A stretch of 64,000 bases of DNA from Kumtagia sp963839725 (GCA_963839725.1 CAWIWT010000005.1:13201-77200); one strand, 5' to 3'. Shown: positions 17,742 through 28,763, numbered from the stretch's first letter. The notes: a model not told the origin generated them from the sequence alone. Program-made: numbers and translations.

Positions 17742-19184
17742 ATGCTTCACGCCGTAGGCAATCCTGTTGCCGGCCTGTCGGATCGGGAGCGGGTGGTCGC
17801 TGCAAAATTCGCCGAAGGGATGACCTACCGTGAAATCGGCGAGCTGCTCTTCATAGCGCCTACCACCGTTCGGACCCATCTCTCGGTAATTTACCGGAAA
17901 CTCGATGTTCGCAGCAAAGTGGCGCTTGCAACCCTGCTTGCCGATCACCGCGGGCAAGTCTTTGGCCAGGCGCGGTCCGATGACCTTTCCAGGGACGACT
18001 CTGGGCCTCCTGTGGTTGCGGTGATCCCGTTCGACAATCTGAGCGCGGACGAATACTGGACCCGACTTGCCGACGGTTTATCAGCGGACATCATCGTCGA
18101 TCTTGCGCGCTATCCCGATCTTGCGGTGATCGCCCGCCAGACCATGCTCTCGTACAAGGGCCGGCGCGATGATGTGCGATCCATCGGGCGGGAACTGAAT
18201 GCCGATTATCTGCTTGAAGGAACCTTGCAGGCGGAGGCGCGCCAGCTGCGTATCTGCGTCCAACTAGTCGACGCGCGGACTGGGGTCGACTTGTGGACGG
18301 CCCGCTACGATCGATCGGCGGAAGACCTGTTTACAATGCAGGACATCGTCACCGAAAACGTTGTCAATGTCCTTGCTAGCTGTTGCGGCAAGCTCGCAAA
18401 ATTGCGACGCGATGTGGCTCGCCGAAAACCCCCAGCCAGCTTGCGCGCCTATGACTACTATCTGCTCGGCGTCGAGCAGCACAATATGTACACGCGTGCT
18501 TCGAATGCGGAAGCTATGCGGCTTCTGACGTGCGCTGTCGAACTCGACCCTGGTCTTGCCAGAGCCTGGACTGTCTTGGGGCTGGCCCATGCCGTCGCAG
18601 CCATCAATGCATTTACAAACGATCCTTCCGACGCAAAAGAGCGTTGGAAACTGTGCCTCGAGCGAGCCTTGGCACTCGACGCTGGCGATACCCATGCGCG
18701 CATATGTCTCGCCGAAGTTCGAGCCTTGCAGGGTGATCTCGATGCCACGGAGAGCGAATATGAGCTTGCCTTGAAGTCCGCCCCGCACGATACCGATACC
18801 CTCGCCTTGCTTGCCGGAGGCAGGGCATTCGTGACCGGTGACCCGCTGGAAGGGTATGAACTGGCGAAACGGGCGATTCAAATCAATCCACATATTCCTT
18901 GGTACTATAGCATGCTGGGCCGATCGTGCTTCGTTGTTGGTCTCCACAGGGAGTGCCTGACCGCGTTCAGCCAGGCTCCGGCGGACTCGCCTGCAACGCT
19001 GCTATTCCAGGCCATGGCTCATGCCATGCTCGGCGAGACACCTCAGGCAATAAAAGTTGCCAACCGGTTGACGAGAGAATTTCCGAACTTTTCGGCCGAA
19101 GGGTTTATCGGCTGCTACCCGGTCACCAATCCTCCGGCCATTGCGGCGATCCGGGAGGGTGCCCGCCGCGCGGGGCTTACTTAG
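17742..19184 (+). CDS. LuxR-type HTH / TolB-like / TPR regulator
   Basis: A 480-residue soluble protein. Residues 12-66 form a LuxR/GerE helix-turn-helix (LSDRERVVAAKFAEGMTYRE, TTVRTHLSVIYRKLDV). Residues ~92-220 form the TolB-like domain usual in rhizobial cyclases (VIPFDNLSADEYWTRLADGL, LNADYLLEGTLQ). Residues ~240-460 are TPR helices. Here the HTH sits where the cyclase domain would be, so I infer a transcription regulator sensing an unknown signal. It is one of the few long intact frames. Confidence 0.85.
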   Translation: MLHAVGNPVAGLSDRERVVAAKFAEGMTYREIGELLFIAPTTVRTHLSVIYRKLDVRSKVALATLLADHRGQVFGQARSDDLSRDDSGPPVVAVIPFDNLSADEYWTRLADGLSADIIVDLARYPDLAVIARQTMLSYKGRRDDVRSIGRELNADYLLEGTLQAEARQLRICVQLVDARTGVDLWTARYDRSAEDLFTMQDIVTENVVNVLASCCGKLAKLRRDVARRKPPASLRAYDYYLLGVEQHNMYTRASNAEAMRLLTCAVELDPGLARAWTVLGLAHAVAAINAFTNDPSDAKERWKLCLERALALDAGDTHARICLAEVRALQGDLDATESEYELALKSAPHDTDTLALLAGGRAFVTGDPLEGYELAKRAIQINPHIPWYYSMLGRSCFVVGLHRECLTAFSQAPADSPATLLFQAMAHAMLGETPQAIKVANRLTREFPNFSAEGFIGCYPVTNPPAIAAIREGARRAGLT

Positions 19185-19758
19185 AGCCTTTCAGGTTTTG
19201 ACGGATTTCGCGAGCGGCATCCTGAGATGGAAATCTCGGTCGATGCTGATATGCGGCTCGTTGAGTTTCGCGATCACGGGGCCGAGATTGCTATCCGCTA
19301 TGGCGCGGTCGCACAGTCGTGGCCTCGCACCCAATCACGACGCTTCCTCGACGTACAGGTTGACGCCTGTCATGACGCCGGACCTGCTCGCCTCCGGCCC
19401 GTCGCTTGCCTCGCCTGCCGACCTCAGCCGCCATACGTTGCTTCACGAAGCCAATCACGACGGCTGGGCGCTGTGGTTTCGGGCGTCTGGTCTGCCGGAT
19501 TTCGCGCTAGAGCCCGGCCTTGTCTACGCTGATGCAGCGCACGCCCTTAAGGCCGCCAAGCTTGGCCACGGCATCGCCCTCGGCGACCGGGTGATGGAAG
19601 GTGACGATTTTCGCGGCGGAACGCTTGTGCGACCGTTCAAACTCGCGGTGCCCTATGGGGCCTATTGGCTCGTCGCGCTTGACTTCCAGCTTCTTAGCAG
19701 GCCTGCGAAAGACTTTGCCGGGTGGATCGTTGCAGAGCTGGCTGTTAACGAAGCTTGA
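19185..19758 (+). pseudogene. LysR-type regulator (GcvA-like) effector domain, truncated and frameshifted
   Basis: Frame 1 gives FRERHPEMEISVDADMRLVE and HGAEIAIRYG. After one extra base near 19363 the frame gives LTPVMTPDLLASGPSL, HDGWALWFRASGLPDF and AVPYGAYWLVALDF. This is the substrate-binding domain of GcvA-type LysR proteins. The DNA-binding domain is missing and the fragment starts at the stop codon of the preceding gene. Confidence 0.75.
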
Positions 19759-19903
19759 GGGCTGCCAAGACTACGCGGCGGCACCTGACAGGAGCGGGCC
19801 GGTCAGGCGTCGTCAGGTCAGACCCTGGAGACCCTTCAGTCTAGCGCCCGACAAATAGCAACCCGCAAAAAGTTCCGCTCGTTCTGCCGAGCGCTCCTGC
19901 GAC

Positions 19904-20440
19904 TCAGCTCAGGCGGTAAAATCGTATCGCGTTCTCACGAAAGAACTTGCGCCGCTCATCATCGCTACAGGCGCTGGTCAGCCGATCCAGAATGGCGACC
20001 CAATCCGCATATCGATAGGTGAGTTCAGAAACCGGCCAGTCACTGCCGAACATCACGCGCTCGAAGCCAAACGCATCCAATATTCGGTTCAGGTATGGCT
20101 TAATGTGGCCCTCAGTCCAGCGATCATGGTCGTCTTCAGTGATGACGCCAGAGACCTTACAGTGAACATGCGGAAGTTCTGCTAGCGCGCGTACCTGTGA
20201 CCACCACGGCTCGACAAGGTCGTGCCGAATCCCGGGCTTGCCGATGTGGTCAAGCAGGATCGGAACGTCCGGGCATCGGCGTGCCAGCTCGGTGGCAGCG
20301 TGAAGCTGGTAATGATAGCTGCAAATCTCGAAGTGCAGGCCGTACTTGGCGAGCCGCCGCACACCCTCAATGAAGCCAGGCCGGATGCAAAAATTCGGAT
20401 CGGGCCTGTTCTGTGCGCTGGCGGCGGATCGACCTGAAGC
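19904..20440 (-). pseudogene. Amidohydrolase family 2 (metal-dependent hydrolase), N-terminal truncated
   Basis: PGFIEGVRRLAKYGLHFEIC, ILLDHIGKPGIRHD, CKVSGVITEDDHDRW and RVMFGSDWPVSELTYRYADW mark a TIM-barrel amidohydrolase of the L-fuconolactonase type. The metal and base residues H in LDHIGKP and D in GSDWP are present. The first ~100 residues are missing. Its break lies next to an IS630 fragment. Confidence 0.75.
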
Positions 20441-20570
20441 GCGTAATCGAGGCGCGCTTCGGCTCGCCTATCACGAACGGCATGTCCGTAGGCTTTTGAA
20501 GGAGCTCGGCTTCTCGCATGTGAGCGCCAGGCACGTCAGCCCCCTCTATGGAAGTCGACGAGTGCGTCGC
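20431..20570 (+). mobile_element. IS630-family transposase fragment
   Basis: The sequence DLKRVIEARFG in one frame and LAYHERHVRRLLKELGFSHV in the next correspond to the winged-helix segment of IS630 transposases that precedes the DDE domain. Only about 45 codons remain. It sits at the broken end of the amidohydrolase. Confidence 0.6.
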
Positions 20571-20657
20571 GCGTCTTCGTACCGTGGGCAGGCGGCGACG
20601 GCAGATCTCGTTCCAGGTGGCCTCTCTGTACGAGCTGTTTTTCGGTCGTCCTGCACT

Positions 20658-22301
20658 TCAGTCGGGCAGCCTTATAGGCGAACGCTCTGCCCACACGTCT
20701 CCTGGGCCGGGGTTCGTCGGACGTGTGCGCCCACCCAGGTGGGTCATCACGCCCCAAACGGCGTTCAGCGCCGTTTGTGCCGCACCCTCGACCAAGGCCG
20801 GCGTCCAACTAACATCGTCGCCTGCGAGAAACAGCCCGCGCTCCACCGGCGGCAAATGATCCTGCATGAAGTGACCATACATACGGTAGTTGTAGCGGTA
20901 GTGCCCTGGCAGGGCCCCCTTGAACGCCCCTAGGAAGTTCGGATCACTCTCCCAGCTGACCGTAATCGGGTCGCCAATGATATGGCGGGCCAGATCCACC
21001 TTCGGATAGATTTTATGTAGCGCCGTAAGAGCCAATTCTACGCGCCTCTCCACCGGCTGCGGTAACATCTTCAGCGCGTCGGACATCCAGGAATAGGTCA
21101 GGCAGACAACCCCCGGCCGATCGTCGCCGAGGTCGAAGAGGTAGGTGCCGCGAGTCAACCGATCGGTCAGCGTTATCGACATCAGTTGGCGGCCGGTTTC
21201 GGGATCCGTATCCTTCCAGAACGGCCAATCGACCATGACGAAGGTCTTCGATGATTGCATGTAACGGGTTCGGTCCAGGGCCATCCACACGTCATGGCCG
21301 AACAGCCTCTCCTCAGTGTCGATCGACGTTGTCAGAAGCCAGCTCTGGCAAGTTGCAATCACTGCCTCAAATGCTTCGGTCCGGCCCCAGTCGGTGACGC
21401 TCAGCCTGCCCTCGTTGTCGCGGAACAGACGCCGCGCGCCCGGCCTCGTGCCACCGCCGTTCAGCGCAGCAAGCGTGGTTCCTTTCGGCCAGTGCACGAT
21501 CCGCTCCGGTGCGCGACACCAGAGGCCCCAAGGGACCTGTTCGACCCCTCCAACGATGAACCGCTGATTTTCGTCCTGCTCCGTCAACCCGCAGGATTTC
21601 CAGCATCGAGTTCGGAAAATCCGAATCCCATCCGCCAGTGCCGAACCCGACTTGTCCGAACACCTCGCGATGGCGGAACGAAAGCTTTTGGAAATGCGCT
21701 GATGAGGCAACGAAGTCGTAGAATGTACGCTCATCCCTGGTGCGGACGATGGGATGCCATATTTCTTTGATACGGGCGGGGTCGCGGTCGCGGATCGCCT
21801 GCTTCAGTGCCAGAAAGTTTGCGCCGTCGTCGAGGGCCTTGTCATATGCTTCTGCGATCTCGCTATAGAGCGTCGGGAGATCGGCAAGAGTTCGGGCATA
21901 GTGGGTTTCGCCGCCAATATCGATGACTGCCGAGCCGGCAGCCTTCGTCAAAGGATTCGGAAACGGCTGGCTTTCAAGGCCGAGCCGATCCACGTAGCTG
22001 TAAAAGCCGGTTGAGGACACCGGAAAGCGCATGCCTCCGAGTTCAGCGATCACGCCGTCGGCGCCCTCGAAGGGCTGCGAACGAAGCCGGCCGCCGAACT
22101 GACCGCTTTCGAACAGGATCGGCCGTAGCCCCAACCGCATCAGTTCGTATCCGCAGATTACTCCGGCGATCCCCGCACCGATGATCGCAACCCGGGCGCC
22201 GTGCTTCTCGGCCGGGATCGCCCCTAACCCGTCCGGATGCGCCCGCCAGTCATCGAAGCCAAAGGGAAATCGGGACCGAACATGGTAACCGGGGCGGTCA
22301 T
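20658..22301 (-). pseudogene. davB: L-lysine 2-monooxygenase (DavB-type flavin amine oxidase), two frameshifts
   Basis: Starting ATG 22301 behind AGGAG, it reads FPFGFDDWRAHPDGLGAIPA, the FAD motif VAIIGAGIAGVICGYELM, VIAELGGMRFPVSSTGFYSY, EVFGQVGFGTGGWDSDFPNS and ends WAERSPIRLPD. It follows Pseudomonas lysine 2-monooxygenase almost end to end (about 547 codons), which converts lysine to 5-aminovaleramide. Tryptophan 2-monooxygenase is the close alternative. One base is missing at 22261-22263 (AAA for AAAA) and the frame shifts again near 21590. Confidence 0.8.
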
Positions 22302-23090
22302 TCCGGGTCTCCTCTGAACAAGCCGACCGTACAAGCCGGGGGCGACGGTCGTTCAGATGGCTGAGTTTCCCGCGCACAGCCTGCAAATGCTTCCGGTCGA
22401 GATCGGCGAAGATCGCCTCCTCGTGCGCCCCGGCCCGAGCCAGATCTGAGCCATCCGGGCCGACAATGCACGACAGGCCGCAGTAGTGGAACGTTCCCTC
22501 AGTGCCGACGTAGTTGGCATAGGCGACAAAGATCTCGTTCTCCTCCGCGCGCGCGGGAACGATGCGTTGGGCACCGCCGGTGTAGGGTTCCATGTTTGCG
22601 GTCGGTACCAGCAGTGCTTCGGCACCATCGAGTGCGAGCGTGCGAACCAGTTCCGGAAACTCGACGTCGTGACAGATTGCCAACGCGAGCCGCCAGCCGC
22701 GATAGGTGAAGACCGGGGCAAAGTCGCCCGCCGCAGCAAATTGCGCCCGATCCACGGTACCGAAGAGGTGGGACTTGCGACAGGTGGCTAAACGCACGCC
22801 ATCCTCAGCGACCATGAACGCCGCGTTGTAGACGATGTCTCCATCGGCCTCCGGAAGGCCGGCGACCAGTGCGATAGCATGTCGACGGGCGATCTCGGAG
22901 ATCGCCGCCGCAAGAGGCCCGTCGATCGGCTCGGCTGCGGCCCTCACGGATACCCGGTGAGCGCCATCTCGGGTGTGACCAGGATCTCGGCCCCTTGGCC
23001 GACCGCCGCGGCGGCGGCGATGTCTAGGCGGGCAAGGCCCTCCGCCTTGCCTCCCGTGACCGGACGCCACTGACCGACCGCGAGGCGCAT
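22250..23090 (-). pseudogene. davA: Carbon-nitrogen hydrolase, 5-aminovaleramidase (DavA) type, one frameshift
   Basis: A nitrilase-superfamily amidase: catalytic Glu in ILVTPEMALTGYP, Lys in CRKSHLFGTVD and Cys in LALAICHDVEFPELVRTL. ALLVPTANMEPYTGGAQRIV follows. Next to a DavB homologue, its likely job is hydrolysing 5-aminovaleramide. One base is missing near 22947. The start overlaps the stop of the preceding hydrolase (TGATG), so the genes form an operon. The 3' end runs into the davB start region and its stop is uncertain. Confidence 0.75.
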
Positions 23091-23482
23091 CACTCGGCGG
23101 CGGGTTTCAGCCTCTGCAGTTCGGCGCGGCCGGGCTTCTGCAGTGGCCCAAAACTATCGAGATAACCGTAGTCGAACCGTTCTCGGTCGTAGACCGTGAA
23201 ATCGACGGTGCAGTCGCGGAAGCTCTTGAGAGGTTGGCCCAACCCAAGGAGGCCGCGCTCGCGCTGGCGCCGGACCGTATCGAAGTCGATCTCGATCGGC
23301 ATAAACGCTTCGTGCGTCTGCGCCTGGTGGAGAACGCGGCCCGCCGGATCGACAATGACCGACTGCCCGTTGCCGCCGACCCCGAGGCCATTGATATGGA
23401 AGACGTAGGACTGGAACATCGCCGCCGTCGCCTGCGCGATGACGAGATCGGCCGGCCGATCAACGAACCCACGTAGAGGCAC
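23090..23482 (-). pseudogene. Second carbon-nitrogen hydrolase, C-terminal half
   Basis: MFQSYVFHINGLGVGGNGQS, VIVDPAGRVLHQAQTHEAFM and GLGQPLKSFRDCTVDFTVYD are the C-terminal half of a nitrilase-superfamily amidase different from DavA. The Glu, Lys and Cys of the catalytic triad are not included, so the fragment is inactive. It overlaps the davA start by one base. Confidence 0.7.
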
Positions 23483-23609
23483 GTGAGGGTCGATCCAGCG
23501 TGGAGGTGGGGGGAGAGTTCATCGGTAAGCGACGAAAGGCTTCCCCTCCGGGCTTCAGTATACCGTCAAGATAATCGGCTGATGCGCGATTCCGGCCACT
23601 GGGGCGGGG

Positions 23610-23742
23610 CGCAATGACAGGGATCGAATAGCCTGAAAATCAGCGCTCAAGGTATTGTGTATCGACCAAAACAGACCCATATACGGAGTGCTTCCCCAAC
23701 AATTTAATAGTTTCGCCCGCGGTCAATCCGACGACCGAGTTC
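23610..23742 (+). repeat. Dispersed repeat A, copy 2
   Basis: Direct-orientation relative of 10523-10655. It keeps the last codons of the small gene found there (MTGIE stop) and the noncoding part, but not the rest of the gene. Confidence 0.7.
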
Positions 23743-23917
23743 GTGCGCGCGTGACCTCCCCCACAAGACCTCAGCCGGTGCAGTGACCGCAAAGAGCGCC
23801 TGCGCGCGATTCACGTAACAGAGCAACGCCGAGGAAATCATCTCGGACCACAACGGCGACTGGATGGACCGCCGGTGCACCCCAACGTCGCCACTTGATG
23901 AGAGAAGGAGAAGTGAC

Positions 23918-24262
23918 ATGAATTTTGTATCAGCCGAAACCATCGCCGACGCGGTGGCCTGTCTTCGTGAAGCGGGGACGCCACTGCCCGCGACCTTCGC
24001 TGATCTTGACGACGTGGCGTTAGGCCGCGCCTTGTGGCGCATGAACGCCGACGCCTTGACCGTCAACCACGACGACGAGATCGAGGGCTACGCTGCGCCA
24101 GCCGCGTCTGACAGCGCTGCACAGCGCGTGAAGTCGCTGACGAACTTAGTGGAGCAGTGCTGTGTGGAACGGGGCGCTGGAACAGGAACTCTTCATAACG
24201 CTCTTCACGGCGATTTGGACAGCGACGTGCAAGATGATGGGCACCGACGAAAATGCATATGA
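23918..24262 (+). CDS. Small hypothetical protein, possibly with altered 3' end
   Basis: ATG 23918 follows GAGAAGGAG. The first ~60 residues (FVSAETIADAVACLREAGTP, LGRALWRMNADALTVNHDDE) look like a genuine soluble protein. The rest is compositionally different and could be out-of-frame. The family is not recognised. Confidence 0.5.
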   Translation: MNFVSAETIADAVACLREAGTPLPATFADLDDVALGRALWRMNADALTVNHDDEIEGYAAPAASDSAAQRVKSLTNLVEQCCVERGAGTGTLHNALHGDLDSDVQDDGHRRKCI

Positions 24263-24509
24263 AGTGCGTCGCCGGAGGGGAGGACTGGGACGCCGCCACG
24301 TGGGGAAGGAACTGAATTGTCGATGCCAGCGGCGATTACTGGCGGACAGAGGCGCAACACGACATTTGCGACAGAAGTCACCCAAGTCGGCCCTCTATCG
24401 ACCTGTCACGCTTCCTCGGCAGGCAACGCACGCCTGGGCTCGGTTGCACCATTTCTGCACCTTCGCACACGCTGCAGCATAGGTCGTTTGGACCTGGCGT
24501 GAACCCCGT
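24263..24509. other. Intergenic stretch
   Basis: No gene is supported between the small hypothetical gene and the convergent nitroreductase. Confidence 0.4.
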
Positions 24510-25713
24510 TCAGGCGGCAACAACTGCGTCTAGCGGCCGCCGCGGACTGAGATGCGCCGGCCGCCCAGCGTAACCCATGCGGAAGACGAAGGTCGGCTGC
24601 CAAGTGGGATCGTCCGTGAACTCGGCTAGGATCGCGGCCATGAGGGGAGCCCGTTTGAGTTCCGCCTCGCGGTCCACCCGCTGAGGCGGCATGTTTAGTG
24701 GATGAGCGGCTAGCCCGCGGGCAGTCGCCCACAGATGCAGCCGCTGCCAAAGCCGGCCCGCCTCAAGCGTTGTCGGCTGATCATAAAGCTCACGCACCGC
24801 AATCATGCCAAGGAGCGGCGCGCTCGCGACATGAACATCGCGCGTTGCGCCCAGCCATTGCTGATCAGCCACTTCGGCGGACGGTGCGCGAACGATCTTA
24901 GCGGCGGTATTGATGAGCGGCGGCAGGGCCATAGCATCCAGCGTGATGCCGTCGCGGTGCTCCTGAATGGACCGCCAGTCGAAACGGAACCACTTGGCGC
25001 TGTCCATCGCCATCTCGTGATCGGCGATGATTTCCTCGGTCGCCGTGATAATGATCTTGCCCAGGCGGTCCTTCGCGGGACCGTTGTCGAACAGGATGAG
25101 CCGGACGTCTCGATGGCCTCCCTCGGTCAGGGTCCGCATCTCGTCCCGCAGTTCGGCGGAAACTGCCCTCTCGTTGTCATAGGGGCCACGATGGGTGCGA
25201 CGGTGGGGGATCGCCTGAAACAATTCGCTCTCGCTGAGTATGGCCCGACGCGAGATGGATCGTCGCCACAGCCTGATCCGGATACGCTGGCCCCCCCAAT
25301 CCGAGGCGATCCGGCGTCAGTTCGACCTCCGGCAAAGAACCCTGAGCATGTGCCGCGTGCACCATATTCTCGATGGCACAACCAAGCGACAGCGCCAACT
25401 CGCGGCGGAACGGATCAAACGCGCCAAGGTGACGATCATGATCGGCGAACACAGCGATCTGATTTTCCGCAACATGGAACCGCCAGGGCTGAGTGTTATG
25501 GGCGTTGGCAGCTAGAATGCCTGCGCGCACGAGCGCCAGCGGTCCGTCGAGTGGGTCGTCGCGCCAGTCATGCCACGGCTCATAGGCCGGACCGCTACCG
25601 ACGTGGAATACTTCGTTGGACCAGGCCCGCCACACGACTTCGCCGGCGGCGAGGACAGTGAGTTCCGCTAGTCCCTTGAGCAATGCCCGGCGGCTGGTCA
25701 GTTTCGTGGTCAT
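24510..25713 (-). pseudogene. Acg-family FMN nitroreductase with Tat signal, one frameshift
   Basis: The N-terminus has a twin-arginine signal (SRRALLKGLAELTVLAAG). HNTQPWRFHVAENQIAVFAD, FRRELALSLGCAIENMVHAA, PHRRTHRGPYD and VFRMGYAGRP then match Acg/Rv2032-type nitroreductases of about 400 residues, some implicated in FMN sequestration under stress. One G is missing near 25240, which splits the frame. If this is a sequencing error, the gene is intact. Confidence 0.75.
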
Positions 25714-26314
25714 GTTATCTCCTTGGTTTATCCCCGCGGGGCTCCCCGGTCAGAGACCTAGAAACTTCACAATCATCTGATCCGACGCTGACCATGCCAC
25801 TCGCCTGCGACATGGCAAGTCGCGCACTCTACCGATCTTCGGCCTCCATATCGTCGATTTCAACCACGCGATCGGCAATCTTGTCCGTTATGTCCTGCTG
25901 CCGGGCAGCGCGTTGATAGGCTGGGTGTCGAGCCGTTGATCGATGGCGTCTTCAGCGTGCTGATCGCCGACAATACCTTCGACAGCAATCAGATCATCAC
26001 AAGTTGAACAAACGGGTGCCAGGATCGCCATCGTCCGCACGCCATGGGGTTGTTCATCCAATTATCGCCCGACCACACCGCCGCTCGGCAAGCTATTGGT
26101 TGCCTAGTCCATAAAAAAGATATAATGGCGGATCAGGCCTCGCCGATGTTTTGATATTTGTTGACTTTCAGAGCCTCGCCAAAACCCATTTGAAATGTCC
26201 TAAGCCATTGAAATGAAACACGGGGAGAGCATTCTTAAAAGAACGTTCCCGGGCGGCCTTGCTCCGCAATCGCCGTCGCCGGTGGCTTTCGTACAAGTTC
26301 AAGGACCTTCTGCC
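25714..26314. other. Stretch without a supported gene
   Basis: Pieces such as IVDFNHAIGNLVRYVLLPGS and LIDGVFSVLIADNTFDSNQI appear in two forward frames and may be relics of one gene, but I cannot assign it. Confidence 0.35.
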
Positions 26315-27208
26315 ATGACGCTTGCATCCTACGTCATCATCGATGCGCCGTCGCCACTGGGACTTTGGGAGAGCGGCGTCGAGGGCCTGCCCGAGGCCTT
26401 GAAAGCGCACGGCCTGCTGGGTCGGCTCCCAGCCCGTCAGGGCGCACGGTTGGCGCCTCCGAAGTATTCCAAGGAACGGGATCCCGAAACCGGCTTCTTG
26501 AACGGTCCGGCAATCGCCAGCTACTCATCGCAGCTTGCTGTGACCTTGCGCGCCGAATGGGACAAGGGCGCGACCCCGATCGTCCTTGGCGGGGACTGTT
26601 CGATCCTCATTGGCGTGACGCTTGGACTGAAGGGCAAGGGCCGCTACGGCCTGCTTTTCATGGATGGACATGCAGACTATTACGGCCCACATGAATTTCC
26701 GACCGGCGAGGTTGCAGACATGGATCTCGCCGTTGTGACGGGAGCGAGCCATCCGCTTCTCTCCAACATCAATGGTCTTTCACCGTACATCGAGCCCCGC
26801 GACGCGGTTCTTTTCGGCTTCCGTGACGAGGTCCTCGCCGTTGAGGCCGGCTCGCAGGACGTGCGGAAGAGCGGTATCGACGTGAGGTCATTGACCTATA
26901 TCCGCTCACGCGGGCTTGGGCATATCCCTCAACGAGGCGCTCGGCCGGCTCGCCGCGCCGCCGTTGAAAGGATTCTTCGTGCATTTCGACGCCGATGTTC
27001 TGGCCGATGCCATCATGCCGGCTGTCGACTATCGAATGGACGACGGCTTTAGCTTCGAAAATGCTCGTGACGTTTTGCGCGCGGCGTGTGTAACCAGCAA
27101 GGCTGATGAGCATCACCGTCGACGATATTCAATCCTTCCCTTGACCCCGATGGCTCGATTGCAAGCAAGACCTTGCCGGATTGCCTGGTCGCCGGCCTTC
27201 AGAACTGA
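26315..27208 (+). pseudogene. Arginase/agmatinase-family hydrolase, three frameshifts
   Basis: It starts MTLASYVIIDAPSPLGLWES. Metal-binding elements of the ureohydrolase fold are present: GGDCS, LLFMDGHADYY and VHFDADVLADAIMPAVDYR. The normal end TLPDCLVAGLQN is reached only after removing single bases near 26917 (GGG for GG), 27100 and 27115. Substrate could be arginine, agmatine or a related guanidino compound. Three lesions suggest decay, but all are +1. Confidence 0.75.
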
Positions 27209-27483
27209 GCGTGCGATCATGGAGCGTCGCTGTCAACCGAACGGCGAGACCCCGAAGAGCCAGCCGTGCAGCCAGAAGCCCGAAAAGAAAGAAAGCCACC
27301 AAGCCGATGCCCGCAGCAATCAGGTCGCTACGCGGCTGGACGACCGCCCGTGCTGGGTTCCCCGCGTGGAATGACGGCAATCAGATCGACAATCGCGTAG
27401 GCCAGGAACACTCCGAAGTCCAGCAGCGCCCGGCACATCGTCGAGAAGGTTCTCGCCAGACTAGTCTATTGTCAGGGGGCAGT

Positions 27484-27599
27484 TCGGGTGCTCGCTTGCA
27501 GCTGCATAAGTCCCGCCAGCGTCAGTTTGCGGAAGGCGAGGTTGGTCTTGATCACAAGCAGCCAAATGTGAGGCTGGCGAAGGTCGTTTCTCTGCCAAT
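27484..27599 (+). repeat. Dispersed repeat B, copy 2
   Basis: Inverted relative of 11500-11618. It retains the C-terminal codons of the first small coupled gene (LQLHKSRQRQFAEGE) and the first codons of the second (VRLAKVVSLP), then diverges. Confidence 0.75.
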
Positions 27600-27733
27600 T
27601 TTATAGCTACTTGCTCGAAATCAACTGCATGAACGGCGTACATGAAAAGCCTGTCGCAGGCAGCGAACCCCCCTTCAAAACTGCGACAAGTCGGGTTCTC
27701 GGCGGAGCCGAGCTATCGGGCGCATCACCATCG

Positions 27734-27937
27734 CTAGCCCGGTTCGAACTCGTCTGTTTTGATCCCGTCCAACGGCTCGAGGAAGATATTGCCGTTGTTG
27801 GTGGCGACCACAGCGCAGACCCCCCGCCGATCAGATCCCGTTTGAGGGTCGCGCCAATCGGCTTCGACAAAAGACAATATCTGGCACGAGTGCCACTCTC
27901 CCGAGTCAGACCGGTAATATCCCTCAACAGGTTCCAT
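27734..27937 (-). CDS. Small hypothetical protein
   Basis: A 67-residue protein, MEPVEGYYRSDSGEWHSCQI, with a beta-rich, SH3-like look (GVCAVVATNNGNIFLEPLDG). GGGGA precedes ATG 27937; a GTG at 27958 is also possible. The family is not recognised. Confidence 0.5.
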   Translation of the reverse strand: MEPVEGYYRSDSGEWHSCQILSFVEADWRDPQTGSDRRGVCAVVATNNGNIFLEPLDGIKTDEFEPG

Positions 27938-28275
27938 CTGATCCCCTTGTCGTGTCACGCGGATTAGCCGAATTTGAATGGAATACCTTAGAAATCAAGC
28001 GCCACATCCTCGCGCCGAGTTTGGTCTTCTGACGACATCCTTCGGCAGTCGCCAAAAAAGTTCGACCTGGTAACCTTTGCGACAATTTGTGCGCAAATGT
28101 GTGCCATCCAGCAGGAGAAATCGATTGTCGGTTCGTGAGGAACTGCAACATGTTTACGAGGTCTACGGTGCTGCCCAACGACGTCTACGGTGCTGCCTAC
28201 CGGCGCAAGGACGCAGCGGGTTGTGCGCCCGTCTTCACGGCGAACGGCGCCCTCTATTCACCCTATGGACCTCCG

Positions 28276-28648
28276 GCGCTGGGCTACCAAACCGCAATCC
28301 TTGCGGAACTCGCCAGGCAAGTTTGGAGCGTCGAAATAATCGAAGGAATTCGCAAGCCATGCCGAGGCTTTCCTGCAGGGCCTCGACTTCTCCAATGTCG
28401 GCATTCGTGTCGGAGACGGGTCTCGCGGCTGGCCTGAGCACGCCCCATTCGACAAGATCCTGGTCACCGTGGCGGCTGAGCGGCCGCCGCCGGCTTTGCT
28501 TAAGCAGCTCGAGCCAGGGGTGCGCATAGTTCTGCCTGTGGGATCTGAAGAAGTAGGTTGCTGACTGTCATCGACAAGGATGCGGCAGGGCAACTTGAGG
28601 CTCGGAAACTCATCCGGGTTCGTTTCAGTCGGCTCGAAGCGGTCTAAT
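28276..28648 (+). pseudogene. pcm: Protein-L-isoaspartate O-methyltransferase, C-terminal remnant
   Basis: LGYQTAILAELARQVWSVEI, HAEAFLQGLDFSNVGIRVGD, GWPEHAPFDKILVTVAAE and LLTVIDKDAAGQLEARKLI are Pcm from just inside SAM motif I to the C-terminus. An extra G near 28345 and a missing base near 28553 break the frame, and the N-terminal third is replaced by unrelated sequence. Confidence 0.8.
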
Positions 28649-28763
28649 GAGGGGAGTGGACATCGTACTCTGGGCGAACTCTTCATCAACGTCCAAAATG
28701 CCGCTGCCGCGATGATCATCAGGGCGCGGCAGTCCTGGTGGTGTCCGGAACCGCCGGCCTCGA

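Noticed and set aside
27129..27450. Reverse-strand hydrophobic frames (FGVFLAYAIVDLIAVIPRGE, LIAAGIGLVAFFLFGLLAAR)
   Set aside because: Could be a two-frame membrane-protein relic, but the 5' end has no start and part is antisense to the arginase tail, so I did not call it.
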